DNA of 24,688 nucleotides from JAQVSH01 sp964451605 (lineage in GTDB: Bacteria; Bacteroidota; Bacteroidia; Bacteroidales; UBA4181). The stretch spans positions 1 to 24,688 of the forward strand of contig CAYVJA010000044.1 of NCBI GenBank assembly GCA_964451605.1. Reading direction: 5' to 3'. A model generated the notes under the pieces. It saw only the letters and a list, made by a program, of their open reading frames with translations. It did not search any database and was not told where the DNA came from. A program made the position numbers and the translations under genes. Every line of letters begins with the position of its first letter. Position 1 is the stretch's first letter. Shown here one piece after another: positions 7,831-14,625 of the stretch.

Positions 7831-8514
7831 TTAATTCAACTTCTTGATGGCCAGTAGCCGTATCTCTTCGTTTTCTTCTGTGGCAGCGATATGCTGAAGC
7901 GCAGCTCTGCTAAGTAAGCGAGATACTGCATATTTTCGGATCTCTGTATCTTTCTCGGTATAGGCGACGTGTTGCAAGGCGGTCTGGCTTATCAGTTTAT
8001 ACACCGCAAACTTCCGAATCTCCGGATCTTTTTCGGTATATGCGATATGTTGAAGCGCTGTCTGGCTCAATAATTTTTGAGTGGCATACAAGCGGATTTT
8101 GGCGTCGGAATCGGTATAGGCTATATGTTGCAGCGCAGTCTGGCTTATCAATCGCGACACTGCGTATTCCCGCAGTTCTGGATCCTTTTCGGTATAGGCA
8201 ACTTGCTGCAGCGCACTCTGACTGATTAATCGCGAAATGGCAATCTTTCGGACAGAGGGGTCGTTTTCGGAATAGGCAATTTGCTGAATCAGAGACATAT
8301 TGGTTACTTCTCCCAATAACCGGAGTTTTTCTTCGACAGTTTTTTGTTCGAACGCTTCAAACCAGCCGGAAGAGTTTTCGGGGAGCGGGTAATCAGACAG
8401 ATGGGTATCCACTTCGGACGAGGAAGTAACCATCGATCCCGATCTTCTGGTAATGGAGATGGAGCAGGCACATGCGCAACACAACACGAAGACAAGTAAC
8501 AGAATTTTTTTCAT
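7831..8514 (-). CDS. Lipoprotein with six 26-residue HEAT/LRV-like repeats
   Basis: A 227-residue predicted lipoprotein. The N-terminus MKKILLLVFVLCCACAC is a short signal with several Cys; Cys15 or Cys17 would carry the lipid. After a linker to about residue 70, six repeats with an exact 26-residue period begin at about residue 74. Each has the pattern ALQHIAYTEKDPEIRKYAVS then RLISQT, with IAY or VAY at 79, 105, 131, 157, 183 and IAA at 209. This resembles leucine-rich-variant or HEAT helical repeats, which bind proteins. It starts 59 bases downstream of the nuclease gene and is followed after 17 bases by the DUF1593 gene. I do not recognise a specific family; a scaffold role at the membrane is inferred only from the fold. 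Confidence 0.75.
   Translation of the reverse strand: MKKILLLVFVLCCACACSISITRRSGSMVTSSSEVDTHLSDYPLPENSSGWFEAFEQKTVEEKLRLLGEVTNMSLIQQIAYSENDPSVRKIAISRLISQSALQQVAYTEKDPELREYAVSRLISQTALQHIAYTDSDAKIRLYATQKLLSQTALQHIAYTEKDPEIRKFAVYKLISQTALQHVAYTEKDTEIRKYAVSRLLSRAALQHIAATEENEEIRLLAIKKLN
7834..8295. repeat. 78-bp coding tandem repeat
   Basis: Six imperfect 78-base units encode the 26-residue repeats of the lipoprotein. The GGTATA-GCAA/TAT-GTTG-AG core recurs at constant spacing on the plus strand. Divergence between units argues for old duplications with selection on the protein. Confidence 0.75.
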
Positions 8515-8573
8515 GGTATTCTCTTTTGCTTTATTTCTTCAATGACGGTTGATGCGGGAAAAAGTTACAGGGT

Positions 8574-9413
8574 TTACAATATTTCCTTTAACTCTTGTTC
8601 AAGGGTTGCCAGCCTTCCTTTGCTGAGCGAAAAGGGTTCCAGCAGTGCCATGTTCGAAAATAGCTGTGCACAAGTCACAATGCCTTGTTCTTTTAACAGA
8701 TTTTTCTGTTGCGTTGTAAGGTGTTCTAACACTGTAATGGGGAAGATCTTTTCCTGTTCCATAATCTCTTTTAATCCCCGGCCTTTTGGATAATCCCACC
8801 CCAGAAGCGAGATGCCGTTACATTGGCTGTATTGAATGGAATCGTCCGAAAATCTTGTGTTGCAGGCCAGCCCGGCAGCGAAGGAGAAGTTTGCATACTC
8901 CGGCATCTCCGCTCTCTTTTTTACTATATCATTTACCCGCGAACGCACGTACAGGGGAACTTGTACCGATATGGTTTTCCCCTGGTCGTTTCCGTATTTG
9001 CATTCTACAAATAGTTGCTCTCCGTTCTTGGTGGCTATCACATCCATCTCGTGTGTAATGGAGTATCCTTCAAGGATTTGTGCCACTTCTACGGTGTATC
9101 CGCGCCGTTTGAATATTTCGCCGATAAACTGTTCGAACGGATATCCGGTGGGACCGAGCTCAAACAGAGATTGTTTTAACTTATACAGCAGTGCATGCTT
9201 ACGGCCGTGCCTTCTGAGCATCTGAAAGGCCATGCCGTAAATCTTTTTTGTAGTAATCCCCTCGTACAGTAATTTGCTGATTTCCTCGGCAATTGCTTCG
9301 GCTTTTTGGGAGTCGGCTCCGGCCTTCTGAAGAGAGCGAATGAGTTTCGAAATATCAAACAGTTCCGGGTCGCCCGAGGCTTTACGGACCATCAATGGTG
9401 GATGGGTGTTCAT
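8574..9413 (-). CDS. ATP-cone + Mrr-like restriction endonuclease + HhH protein
   Basis: A 279-residue cytoplasmic protein with three parts. Residues 7-88 look like an ATP-cone, the nucleotide-sensing domain of ribonucleotide reductases and NrdR (VRKASGDPELFDISKLIRSL, then KLLYEGITTKKIYG). Residues 90-205 are a PD-(D/E)xK nuclease of the Mrr_cat type: GYPFEQFIGEIFKRRGY, then HEMDVIATKNGEQLFVECKY, with Asp124, Glu137 and Lys139 as the metal site. The last 60 residues (LLKEQGIVTCAQLF, then LSKGRLATLEQEL) look like a helix-hairpin-helix-type DNA-binding tail. The likely role is nucleotide-controlled DNA cleavage or surveillance; no methylase is nearby. It follows the small membrane protein gene by 11 bases. 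Domain calls good, function open. Confidence 0.8.
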   Translation of the reverse strand: MNTHPPLMVRKASGDPELFDISKLIRSLQKAGADSQKAEAIAEEISKLLYEGITTKKIYGMAFQMLRRHGRKHALLYKLKQSLFELGPTGYPFEQFIGEIFKRRGYTVEVAQILEGYSITHEMDVIATKNGEQLFVECKYGNDQGKTISVQVPLYVRSRVNDIVKKRAEMPEYANFSFAAGLACNTRFSDDSIQYSQCNGISLLGWDYPKGRGLKEIMEQEKIFPITVLEHLTTQQKNLLKEQGIVTCAQLFSNMALLEPFSLSKGRLATLEQELKEIL

Positions 9414-9424
9414 AGAGGCGAAAA

Positions 9425-9823
9425 TTACTCTTTGTGTTCCGCGTTCAGGACTTTCTTTGCCAATTTACAACCTATTCCGATAAATACCAGGATAATACCG
9501 AACAACAGATAGTCCCATTGGCTCACGAGATTCAGGGAGGGGAAACGGCTACTTTCGGATAATTCCGATAGCAGAACCTGCACAAGATTGGCTAACATAA
9601 AACCAAATCCGGAAACATAAAACAATTTATGCAGGATGGTAAGCAGATCGGTAATGTTGTCTTTTTTTGTGCAAGGTTCCTGGTTGATGAACTTGTCTCT
9701 AAAGAAGTTTATGAGTAAGATGATGAGATAAACCGCAATAATGACAAACACCAGTTTAATAAACAGTGCAGAGTAACCCCCCGAAAAATCGGTACTTAGG
9801 TTAAAAGATTGCTTGGTCTCCAT
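9425..9823 (-). CDS. Small membrane protein, three predicted TM segments
   Basis: A 132-residue protein that I do not recognise. Hydrophobic segments are at about residues 17-42 (ALFIKLVFVIIAVYLIILL), 62-86 (KLFYVSGFGFMLANLVQVLL) and 103-122 (YLLFGIILVFIGIGCKLAKK). The N-terminus is polar, and the protein ends with a charged tail (NAEHKE). The gene stops 11 bases before the ATP-cone nuclease begins and is the first gene of the minus-strand run 9823 to 5254. The short spacing suggests a functional pair with the nuclease, but nothing in the protein itself points to a role. Confidence 0.7.
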   Translation of the reverse strand: METKQSFNLSTDFSGGYSALFIKLVFVIIAVYLIILLINFFRDKFINQEPCTKKDNITDLLTILHKLFYVSGFGFMLANLVQVLLSELSESSRFPSLNLVSQWDYLLFGIILVFIGIGCKLAKKVLNAEHKE

Positions 9824-9922
9824 GATATTAGGTTAGTGATTTTGCGTGAAGAAATAGTTTCGACGCCAAATTACTAATTCTTTGAATAGGATATCGTAAA
9901 TGCGCAATTTATTTGTAAACAG

Positions 9923-9941
9923 AGTGAGGCTTGCTCTCACT
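9923..9941 (-). terminator. Hairpin at the end of the SecD-like lipoprotein gene
   Basis: AGTGAG and CTCACT form a 6-bp stem with a 7-base loop that touches the stop codon at 9941. On the minus strand CTGTTTAC follows, a weak T-rich stretch. Probable end of the 11558-9941 transcript. The rest of the gap (9824-9922) is AT-rich and should hold the promoter of the membrane protein gene; I see no full-consensus -7 box there. Confidence 0.45.
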
Positions 9942-10540
9942 TATTTCGAACTACTGAAAAGTAAAGCTTCCGAAATTCGGGTGGCTGTAGTATCGCTTTC
10001 GAATCCTGCGATCATGGCCGCACCGTTACGGATCTCACTATTCACGTAGGGCATTGAACAGATCCGGTTGTCAATGACAAAAGCAACCATTTTCCCTATA
10101 CTCTTCTTTGTCAGGTCGGCCCATTTAGTTGCCCCTTTCTGGGTAAAATTGATCATTACATTCGAACCTTCGTTTTGGGTTTTAGAAATGTCCGATTGAT
10201 CCAGTTCCGGCTGTAACCGCGTGACCGCCAATGCATAATAGAGATTCTCCTTATCCACGGGATTTCGCGTCAGAAAGAGCTTTACATTTTGGTCCGAAAA
10301 ATCGAGCGCAAATGATGCAGTATCCGCTTTTTGCACATAACCCACAATACCTGACAGGGAATCGGTTTCGAACTGTATGGAGGTGGTTTTTAACGTGTCG
10401 AGCAGTGCAGTCGGAATCTCCTGCCGATCTATCACTTGGTAAACGCCAAAAGTCACTTTTGCGACAGTCGGTTTGGTCTCAGTTTGGCAGGCGCAGAGGG
10501 CAAAAGCCATTGCAATGGAACTAATGATGAACGTTTTCAT
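9941..10540 (-). CDS. Lipoprotein with a stand-alone SecD P1-head-like domain
   Basis: A 199-residue lipoprotein: MKTFIISSIAMAFALCAC, with Cys18 the likely lipidation site. The start is set here rather than 31 codons upstream because it gives the signal peptide. Residues 105-195 match the head of the first periplasmic domain of SecD: NVMINFTQKGATKWADLT, IGKMVAFVIDNRICS, PYVNSEIRNGAAMIAGF. No membrane helices of the SecDF channel are present, so it is not the translocase itself. In SecDF this domain binds the emerging substrate, so a periplasmic chaperone or sensor role is possible but inferred. The gene is last of three on the minus strand, 89 bases after the winged-helix regulator. Confidence 0.75.
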   Translation of the reverse strand: MKTFIISSIAMAFALCACQTETKPTVAKVTFGVYQVIDRQEIPTALLDTLKTTSIQFETDSLSGIVGYVQKADTASFALDFSDQNVKLFLTRNPVDKENLYYALAVTRLQPELDQSDISKTQNEGSNVMINFTQKGATKWADLTKKSIGKMVAFVIDNRICSMPYVNSEIRNGAAMIAGFESDTTATRISEALLFSSSK

Positions 10541-10629
10541 CCGTACATAATTGATTTTTAAAGGTCGGATGGAGCTCGCATGTTGATGATTTTCATGCAA
10601 GTTTGAGTGTTGAAAAATACATGCTCGGT

Positions 10630-10941
10630 TCATAATGGTTTGTTTGTGTGGTTTTTAAATGCTTTGAAATAGTGGTCTATGGCATCGACGTAGGTTTTAT
10701 ATGCGTTGATTCCTTTTTCGGAAATCCGGCAGGTTGTAAGAGGATAGTTACCTCTGAACGATTTTTCGATGTGGATATACCCGGCTTCTTGCAGTTTAGA
10801 GAGCTGAAAACTCAGATTCCCCTTTGTGGTACGCGTATTCTCGAGGAGAAACGAAAATTCGGCATGCTTTACACTGATGAGAAGCGACATGACGGCTAAT
10901 CTGACCTGCGAATGCAATATCGGGTCTAACTCGCTGAACAT
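10630..10941 (-). CDS. Winged-helix (ArsR/MarR-like, HTH_34 type) transcriptional regulator
   Basis: A 103-residue single-domain DNA-binding protein. The order is helix (ILHSQVRLAVMSLL), recognition region (TRTTKGNLSFQLSKLQEAGY) and wing (IHIEKSFRGNYPLTTCRIS), followed by a dimerisation helix (GINAYKTYVDAIDHYFKAF). This is the compact winged-helix type common in this phylum. No metal-binding cysteines of the ArsR kind are present. Its start overlaps the end of the membrane protein gene by 16 bases, so the two are translationally coupled. A perfect palindrome overlapping the -7 box of the transcript is a plausible operator, suggesting self-control. The ligand or signal is unknown. Confidence 0.85.
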   Translation of the reverse strand: MFSELDPILHSQVRLAVMSLLISVKHAEFSFLLENTRTTKGNLSFQLSKLQEAGYIHIEKSFRGNYPLTTCRISEKGINAYKTYVDAIDHYFKAFKNHTNKPL

Positions 10942-11558
10942 GATGTCTGTTTTTTATGTTTTGCATACAAAATATGGCCGGGAATTACAAAGGCAATGAT
11001 CCACGCAACGGCTCCGATGAGCTGTTGACCGATTAAGGGCAGATACGATGACAGCAGTGCCAGTAAGCCGAAAGCAATCCCTCCGAATGTAATCATTTTG
11101 TACCTCAGTATGGCTCCGGTGGCTACAACTGCAAACGAAATAATTACCATGAAGATAGGATACTGGAGTTCGAAATGGATCTGGTGCAGTACGTTAAACT
11201 GAATCTGACTGATCAGAACCATACAGAAAAACATGGAAATCCAGATATACCTGAGCGAAATGCCGATATAGGTCTGTACTTTTTTCCGGCGACTCACAAT
11301 ATAGTAGACGCTAAATCCCACGGCAAACAGCCCCACTGCAAATCCCAGAATAGGAATGAGCCTATGTAGTTGAAAGGTTAACGCCACCCCTCCCAGAATC
11401 ACATTGGCCAGGTTCACATACACCATAGTCCAGCCCCAGACCAGCATCAGAATGCCGTCGTTTTGCAGCCGTTTTTGAGAGAATTGAATCATCTCTCTGA
11501 TCAATTGAATCGATTGACTTTCGTTGAAAGAATCGGAGTCGGGTTCTGTAGTTTCCAT
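10926..11558 (-). CDS. Polytopic membrane protein coupled to a winged-helix regulator
   Basis: A 210-residue protein with about six transmembrane helices (for example LIPILGFAVGLFAVGFSVYY, YIWISMFFCMVLISQIQF, FMVIISFAVVATGAIL, FGLLALLSSYLPLIG). The N-terminal 30 residues are acidic and polar and precede an amphipathic stretch (IQLIREMIQFSQKRLQ). The start METTEPDSDS is preferred over an in-frame ATG 22 codons upstream because the latter would lie upstream of the -7 box and the palindrome. I do not recognise a named family. Membrane proteins overlapping a small winged-helix gene are frequent in Bacteroidota and are thought to act with it, which is inference here. Confidence 0.75.
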   Translation of the reverse strand: METTEPDSDSFNESQSIQLIREMIQFSQKRLQNDGILMLVWGWTMVYVNLANVILGGVALTFQLHRLIPILGFAVGLFAVGFSVYYIVSRRKKVQTYIGISLRYIWISMFFCMVLISQIQFNVLHQIHFELQYPIFMVIISFAVVATGAILRYKMITFGGIAFGLLALLSSYLPLIGQQLIGAVAWIIAFVIPGHILYAKHKKQTSCSAS

Positions 11559-11583
11559 ACCGCTGGTTTTTTTAGTAAAACAA

Positions 11584-11598
11584 GTTTGTAGTACAAAC
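11584..11598. promoter_or_regulatory. Perfect palindrome, putative operator
   Basis: GTTTGTA-G-TACAAAC, a 7-bp perfect inverted repeat around one base, overlaps the minus-strand -7 box. Its symmetry and position 25 bases before the start of the first gene fit binding of a dimeric winged-helix repressor such as the one encoded at 10630-10941. Confidence 0.55.
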
Positions 11599-11625
11599 CT
11601 AATGCAGAAATGACCAAAATCCAAA
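11594..11625 (-). promoter_or_regulatory. Promoter of the membrane protein/regulator/lipoprotein genes
   Basis: On the minus strand the -33 element TTTG (11625-11622) and the -7 element TAGGTTTG (11601-11594) are 20 bases apart. Both match the Bacteroides consensus (TTTG and TAnnTTTG) at normal spacing. This is the best promoter in the window. Confidence 0.65.
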
Positions 11626-11740
11626 TATTTCGGTAATTATTTTTTGGAGCCTCTCGAAGATGTCCATAAGGGTCATTTAAGATGTAACTGATAATAATGT
11701 CTTTTCGGGCTGTAAATAATTATTTGGCTGGTTTTGTGCG

Positions 11741-11822
11741 TATATTTGGTAGAGCCCGGTGTGGAAGAATTGTATTGTTTTCTCGCAGGGGTGAGGCTGA
11801 TCCGCTCAGTTTTTATAGCGGA
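11741..11822 (+). promoter_or_regulatory. Possible -7 box and structured leader of the DUF4332 gene
   Basis: TATATTTG (11741-11748) fits TAnnTTTG, but the nearest TTTG is only 14 bases upstream, so the -33 element is poor. The implied leader is about 115 bases and contains a hairpin TCCGCT/AGCGGA with a 10-base loop (11801-11822). No known riboswitch was recognised. The rest of the 11626-11871 gap shows nothing further. Confidence 0.35.
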
Positions 11823-11871
11823 GGCGTAACCGAAAAGCCTTATGAGTAGGACAAACCAAAAAGTTGGGAAA

Positions 11872-12282
11872 ATGGCAAACTACAAGATTGAAGAACTCGA
11901 AGGAGTAGGGCCTGCTTTGGGCGAGAAACTTCGCAAGGCAGGAATTTCCAGTACCGACAAATTGTTGGCCGGAGCTAAAACGAAGAATCAGCGTCAGGAG
12001 CTGTCTGATGCATGTGGTATCCCGGAAAAGCAGATTCTAAAATTTGCCAACATGGCCGATTTGTTTCGTATTACCGGAGTTGGACAAGAGTTCGCCGAAC
12101 TTTTAGAAGCTGCCGGCGTTGACACAGTTCCTGAGCTGGCACTGCGCAAACCCGCGAATCTTACCGAGAAAATGGAGGAGGTTAATAAGGCGAAACAGTT
12201 AACGCGTAGAACGCCTTCTATAAAAGAGGTTGAAAAATGGGTGGAAGAGGCTAAAGCGCTTCCCAGAGTGTTGGAGTATTAA
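11872..12282 (+). CDS. DUF4332 helix-hairpin-helix protein
   Basis: A 136-residue cytoplasmic protein made of two helix-hairpin-helix-like units, as in the DUF4332 family. The first unit is IEELEGVGPALGEKLRKAGI and the second starts MADLFRITGVGQEFAELLEA and goes on to AAGVDTVPELA. GVGP and GVGQ are the hairpin turns that contact DNA backbone in related domains. The start MANYKIEEL is preferred over one 10 codons upstream because the domain begins directly there; the upstream start cannot be excluded. It ends 15 bases before a four-TM protein with a metal-binding tail, so the two are probably one operon. A nucleic-acid-binding role is a family inference; no partner is known. Confidence 0.8.
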   Translation: MANYKIEELEGVGPALGEKLRKAGISSTDKLLAGAKTKNQRQELSDACGIPEKQILKFANMADLFRITGVGQEFAELLEAAGVDTVPELALRKPANLTEKMEEVNKAKQLTRRTPSIKEVEKWVEEAKALPRVLEY

Positions 12283-12297
12283 ACGATCATTTCCGGT

Positions 12298-13056
12298 ATG
12301 GCTAGCAAGAAAAAGATTACCAGAGTGGGGGGTGGAGAGAATCCTGCTTCGGAGCGTACTGCCGAACGGTTTGTGCCCACACCCGAGAGTAAGAGTAAAG
12401 CCACACGACTTCGTGTGTTTGCAGTTATCGCCTGGCTGCTCGCAGTAGGTGCCCAAGTGGTTGCGATATCTATGCTTTTTAAGCAACCCGTTAACATGAC
12501 ATGGATTATTATCCTGATAGTTATTGATTTGGCCTTTGCAATTACCGGATCTTTGCTTTGGAAGAAGTCGAATCGTTTTGATCCTCCTTCAAAAGAGAAA
12601 AAGTTTCTGTTTTTTATGCAAAGCCAACTGGGATTGGTTGTGGCTTTGATAGCTTTTGTGCCTCTTATTATTTTTATTCTTTCGAATAAGAATTTGGATG
12701 CCAAGCAAAAGACATTGTTAGGCGGGATTGCCGGGGTAGCCTTAGTGATTGCCGGCCTTACCGGAATTGATTTTAATCCACCCTCTGTGGAAGAATACAC
12801 TGAACAAACGGCCAGGGTTGAAGAATTAACCGGGAAGAATTTTGTGTATTGGACTAAATCGGGTACCAAGTACCATATTTACAACGATTGTCATGCTATC
12901 AACAAGGATGCGACAACCGAGATTTTCGAAGGTACTGTAGCCAATGCCAGGGAGTTAAAAAACATTACAGAGCTTTGTAAGTTTTGTGAAAACAGAGCTG
13001 AGAAGGAAGATAATCCGAAGCCGCTTTCCGAACCGGCAGAAGATGTGACCAACTGA
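12298..13056 (+). CDS. Four-TM protein with C-terminal Cys/His metal-binding motif
   Basis: A 252-residue protein I cannot assign to a named family. The first 37 residues are basic and polar. Four hydrophobic helices follow at about 38-60, 68-88, 108-129 and 142-158. The soluble tail has YHIYNDCH (192-199) and LCKFC (226-230), so His193, Cys198, His199, Cys227 and Cys230 could bind zinc in the way of short Ada-like or zinc-ribbon modules (GTKYHxxxCH, then CxxC). The tail ends with an acidic stretch. It is 15 bases behind the DUF4332 gene. A membrane-anchored nucleic-acid or metal-sensing pair is possible, but inferred from context only. Confidence 0.75.
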   Translation: MASKKKITRVGGGENPASERTAERFVPTPESKSKATRLRVFAVIAWLLAVGAQVVAISMLFKQPVNMTWIIILIVIDLAFAITGSLLWKKSNRFDPPSKEKKFLFFMQSQLGLVVALIAFVPLIIFILSNKNLDAKQKTLLGGIAGVALVIAGLTGIDFNPPSVEEYTEQTARVEELTGKNFVYWTKSGTKYHIYNDCHAINKDATTEIFEGTVANARELKNITELCKFCENRAEKEDNPKPLSEPAEDVTN

Positions 13057-13093
13057 GCCCGGTTTGCCTGATTTCATTTTTGCGCGGCAAGAT

Positions 13094-13436
13094 TTACATC
13101 CCGGCCTCTTTCAGAAAGAAATCGGTCATCTTTTTAAAGGTGGCGTCATTGAAGGTTACCGGGCCGTGCTGCCCTTGGGGAACCGAAATAAATTCGGTGA
13201 GCAGCCCTTTTTCTTTCAATGCCTTCGAAAAGAGTTCGCTCTGGCAGTGGGGCACAACCGTATCGGCCTCCCCGTGAATAACAATAAATTGCGGATCTGT
13301 TTTGTCGATATAGGTAATCGGGTTGAGAAGCGCTATCATATCGAGGTTATCGGCCGGGTTGCCTCTGATCAGTGCGGCTTCGGGCGAGTTGCCGTCCTTG
13401 GGCCCCTTGCAGTTGTCCATGAGTGCCATATTGAGA
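13094..13436 (-). pseudogene. C-terminal fragment of an alpha/beta hydrolase (esterase/prolyl oligopeptidase-like)
   Basis: About 114 residues from the end of an alpha/beta hydrolase. FIVIHGEADTVVPHCQSELF holds the acid-loop Asp, and QGQHGPVTFND carries the catalytic His (QGQHG). The N-terminal two thirds, with the nucleophilic Ser, are missing. The frame runs upstream into the terminal repeat of the IS element at 13437. The closest type is the feruloyl/acetyl-xylan esterase-like hydrolases of Bacteroidota (NPITYIDKTDPQF). The missing half is not on the other side of the IS, so the break is a deletion, a rearrangement or a false scaffold join. Not functional as it stands. Confidence 0.8.
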
Positions 13437-13457
13437 TGGTCTACCCCACCTGGACAG
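13437..13457. repeat. IS left terminal inverted repeat
   Basis: Starts TGGTCTA, then CCCC, then ends CTGGACAG; 15 or more of 21 positions pair with the right end. IS3 elements typically begin with TG and have TGGACA about 15 bases inside. Confidence 0.75.
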
Positions 13458-13504
13458 ATTTTTAACGTGGGTTAAGTTTATTTGGTTTCGTACTGTCTCT
13501 CAAG

Positions 13505-13571
13505 CAAAGTTATTCTAAAATTTTTAGGAGCCCTTACATGGAGCTCAAAATAAATTTTGGAAATAACTTTG
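13505..13571. terminator. Large hairpin inside the IS downstream of orfB
   Basis: CAAAGTTATT (13505-13514) pairs perfectly with AATAACTTTG (13562-13571); after a small internal loop AAAATTT pairs with AAATTTT (13552-13558). The apex loop has a short GAGC/GCTC stem. It lies between the orfB stop and the left repeat and may stop transcription at the IS edge. No T-run follows on either strand. Confidence 0.5.
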
Positions 13572-13595
13572 CCCGGACGTTCATCTATTCTCTCT

Positions 13596-14438
13596 TTAAG
13601 CTGCTGATTTATAAACATTCTCTGGCGTTTTGTCATCTAACGATGAATGGTCTCTTTTGTGGTTGTAGTAGCTGATAAACTCTTCGCATGCCTGCCGAAC
13701 CTGCTCCCCGGTTACCAACTCCAGCAAATAGAGTTTCTCATATTTGATGGTTCGCCAAAACCGCTCGATGAACACATTGTCAATGGCTCTGCCTTTTCCA
13801 TCCATGGATATTTTCACCGTTTCAAGACTTTTTATATACGCCACATACTCCTCCGAAGTGAACTGACTCCCCTGATCGGAGTTGATAATCTCGGGCTTAC
13901 CATGGGTAAGTATAGCGGTTTGCAGCACATTCACAACCCATTCCGCCTCCATCGTGTTTGACAGGCTCCAACCCACAATAAAGCGGCTGTACACATCCAT
14001 TATGGCAAAGAGATACATAAATCCTTTTCGCATCGGAATATAGCTGATATCCAATGACCAAACCTGATTTGGGCGTTCAATGGTCAGATTACGAAGCAGG
14101 TAGGGGTATTTGTATTGGGCCGGATCAATGACCGTAGTACGTGGACGGCAATAGACGGTTTTTAAACGCATGATTTGCATCAATCGCCTCACATGACATC
14201 GGCCTACCTGATAGCCTAACTTCTTGAGCTCTTTAGACATCCTTCGGGTGCCGCGGGTAGGATCCTCCATGTACAGAACATCCAGTTCCTTCATCACTTG
14301 AAGATCTTTATCGTTACCCCTGCCGGGTGTATAATACAACGTGCTGCGGGCTATCTGTAATAACGCACATTGATTACAGATGCTCATAGCTCCGTCCTTC
14401 TTGTCTATCATGGATTTGCGAACAGACAAAGGAATCAT
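13596..14438 (-). CDS. IS3-family transposase OrfB (DDE integrase domain)
   Basis: A 280-residue catalytic subunit. An HTH_21-like region covers about residues 40-95 (MEDPTRGTRRMSKELKKLGY), and an rve integrase core follows. The catalytic residues are Asp130 (WSLDISYIPM), Asp188 (INSDQGSQFTS) and Glu225 (NVFIERFWRT), with the late spacing of about 35 residues typical of IS3. The C-terminus YYNHKRDHSSLDDKTPENVY is the family's usual ending. The ATG overlaps the orfA stop as ATGA once the false duplication is removed. An A9G slippery tract just upstream, in a -1 relation, suggests that the active transposase is an OrfAB fusion. The gene appears intact. Confidence 0.93.
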   Translation of the reverse strand: MIPLSVRKSMIDKKDGAMSICNQCALLQIARSTLYYTPGRGNDKDLQVMKELDVLYMEDPTRGTRRMSKELKKLGYQVGRCHVRRLMQIMRLKTVYCRPRTTVIDPAQYKYPYLLRNLTIERPNQVWSLDISYIPMRKGFMYLFAIMDVYSRFIVGWSLSNTMEAEWVVNVLQTAILTHGKPEIINSDQGSQFTSEEYVAYIKSLETVKISMDGKGRAIDNVFIERFWRTIKYEKLYLLELVTGEQVRQACEEFISYYNHKRDHSSLDDKTPENVYKSAA

Positions 14439-14625
14439 AGAAGCTTTTTTTTTAACCAGTTATTATCTACNNNNNNNNNNNNNNNNNNNNNNNNNNNNNN
14501 NNNNNNNNNNNNNNNNNNNNNNNNNNNNNNNNNNNNNNNNNNNNNNNNNNNNNNNNNNNNNNNNNNNNNNTTGCGAACAGACAAAGGAATCATAGAAGCT
14601 TTTTTTTTAACCAGTTATTATCTAC
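14416..14625. other. Scaffold gap: 100 N flanked by an identical 55-base overlap
   Basis: Bases 14416-14470 and 14571-14625 are identical over 55 positions, and exactly 100 N (14471-14570) lie between. The two contigs really overlap; the gap and one copy are artefacts. Joining them gives contiguous orfA and orfB with the usual ATGA overlap. Confidence 0.93.

Noticed and set aside
7834..8295. Possible CRISPR array because of regular 78-bp spacing
   Set aside because: Units are coding, diverged and contiguous without unique spacers; they encode the 26-residue protein repeats.
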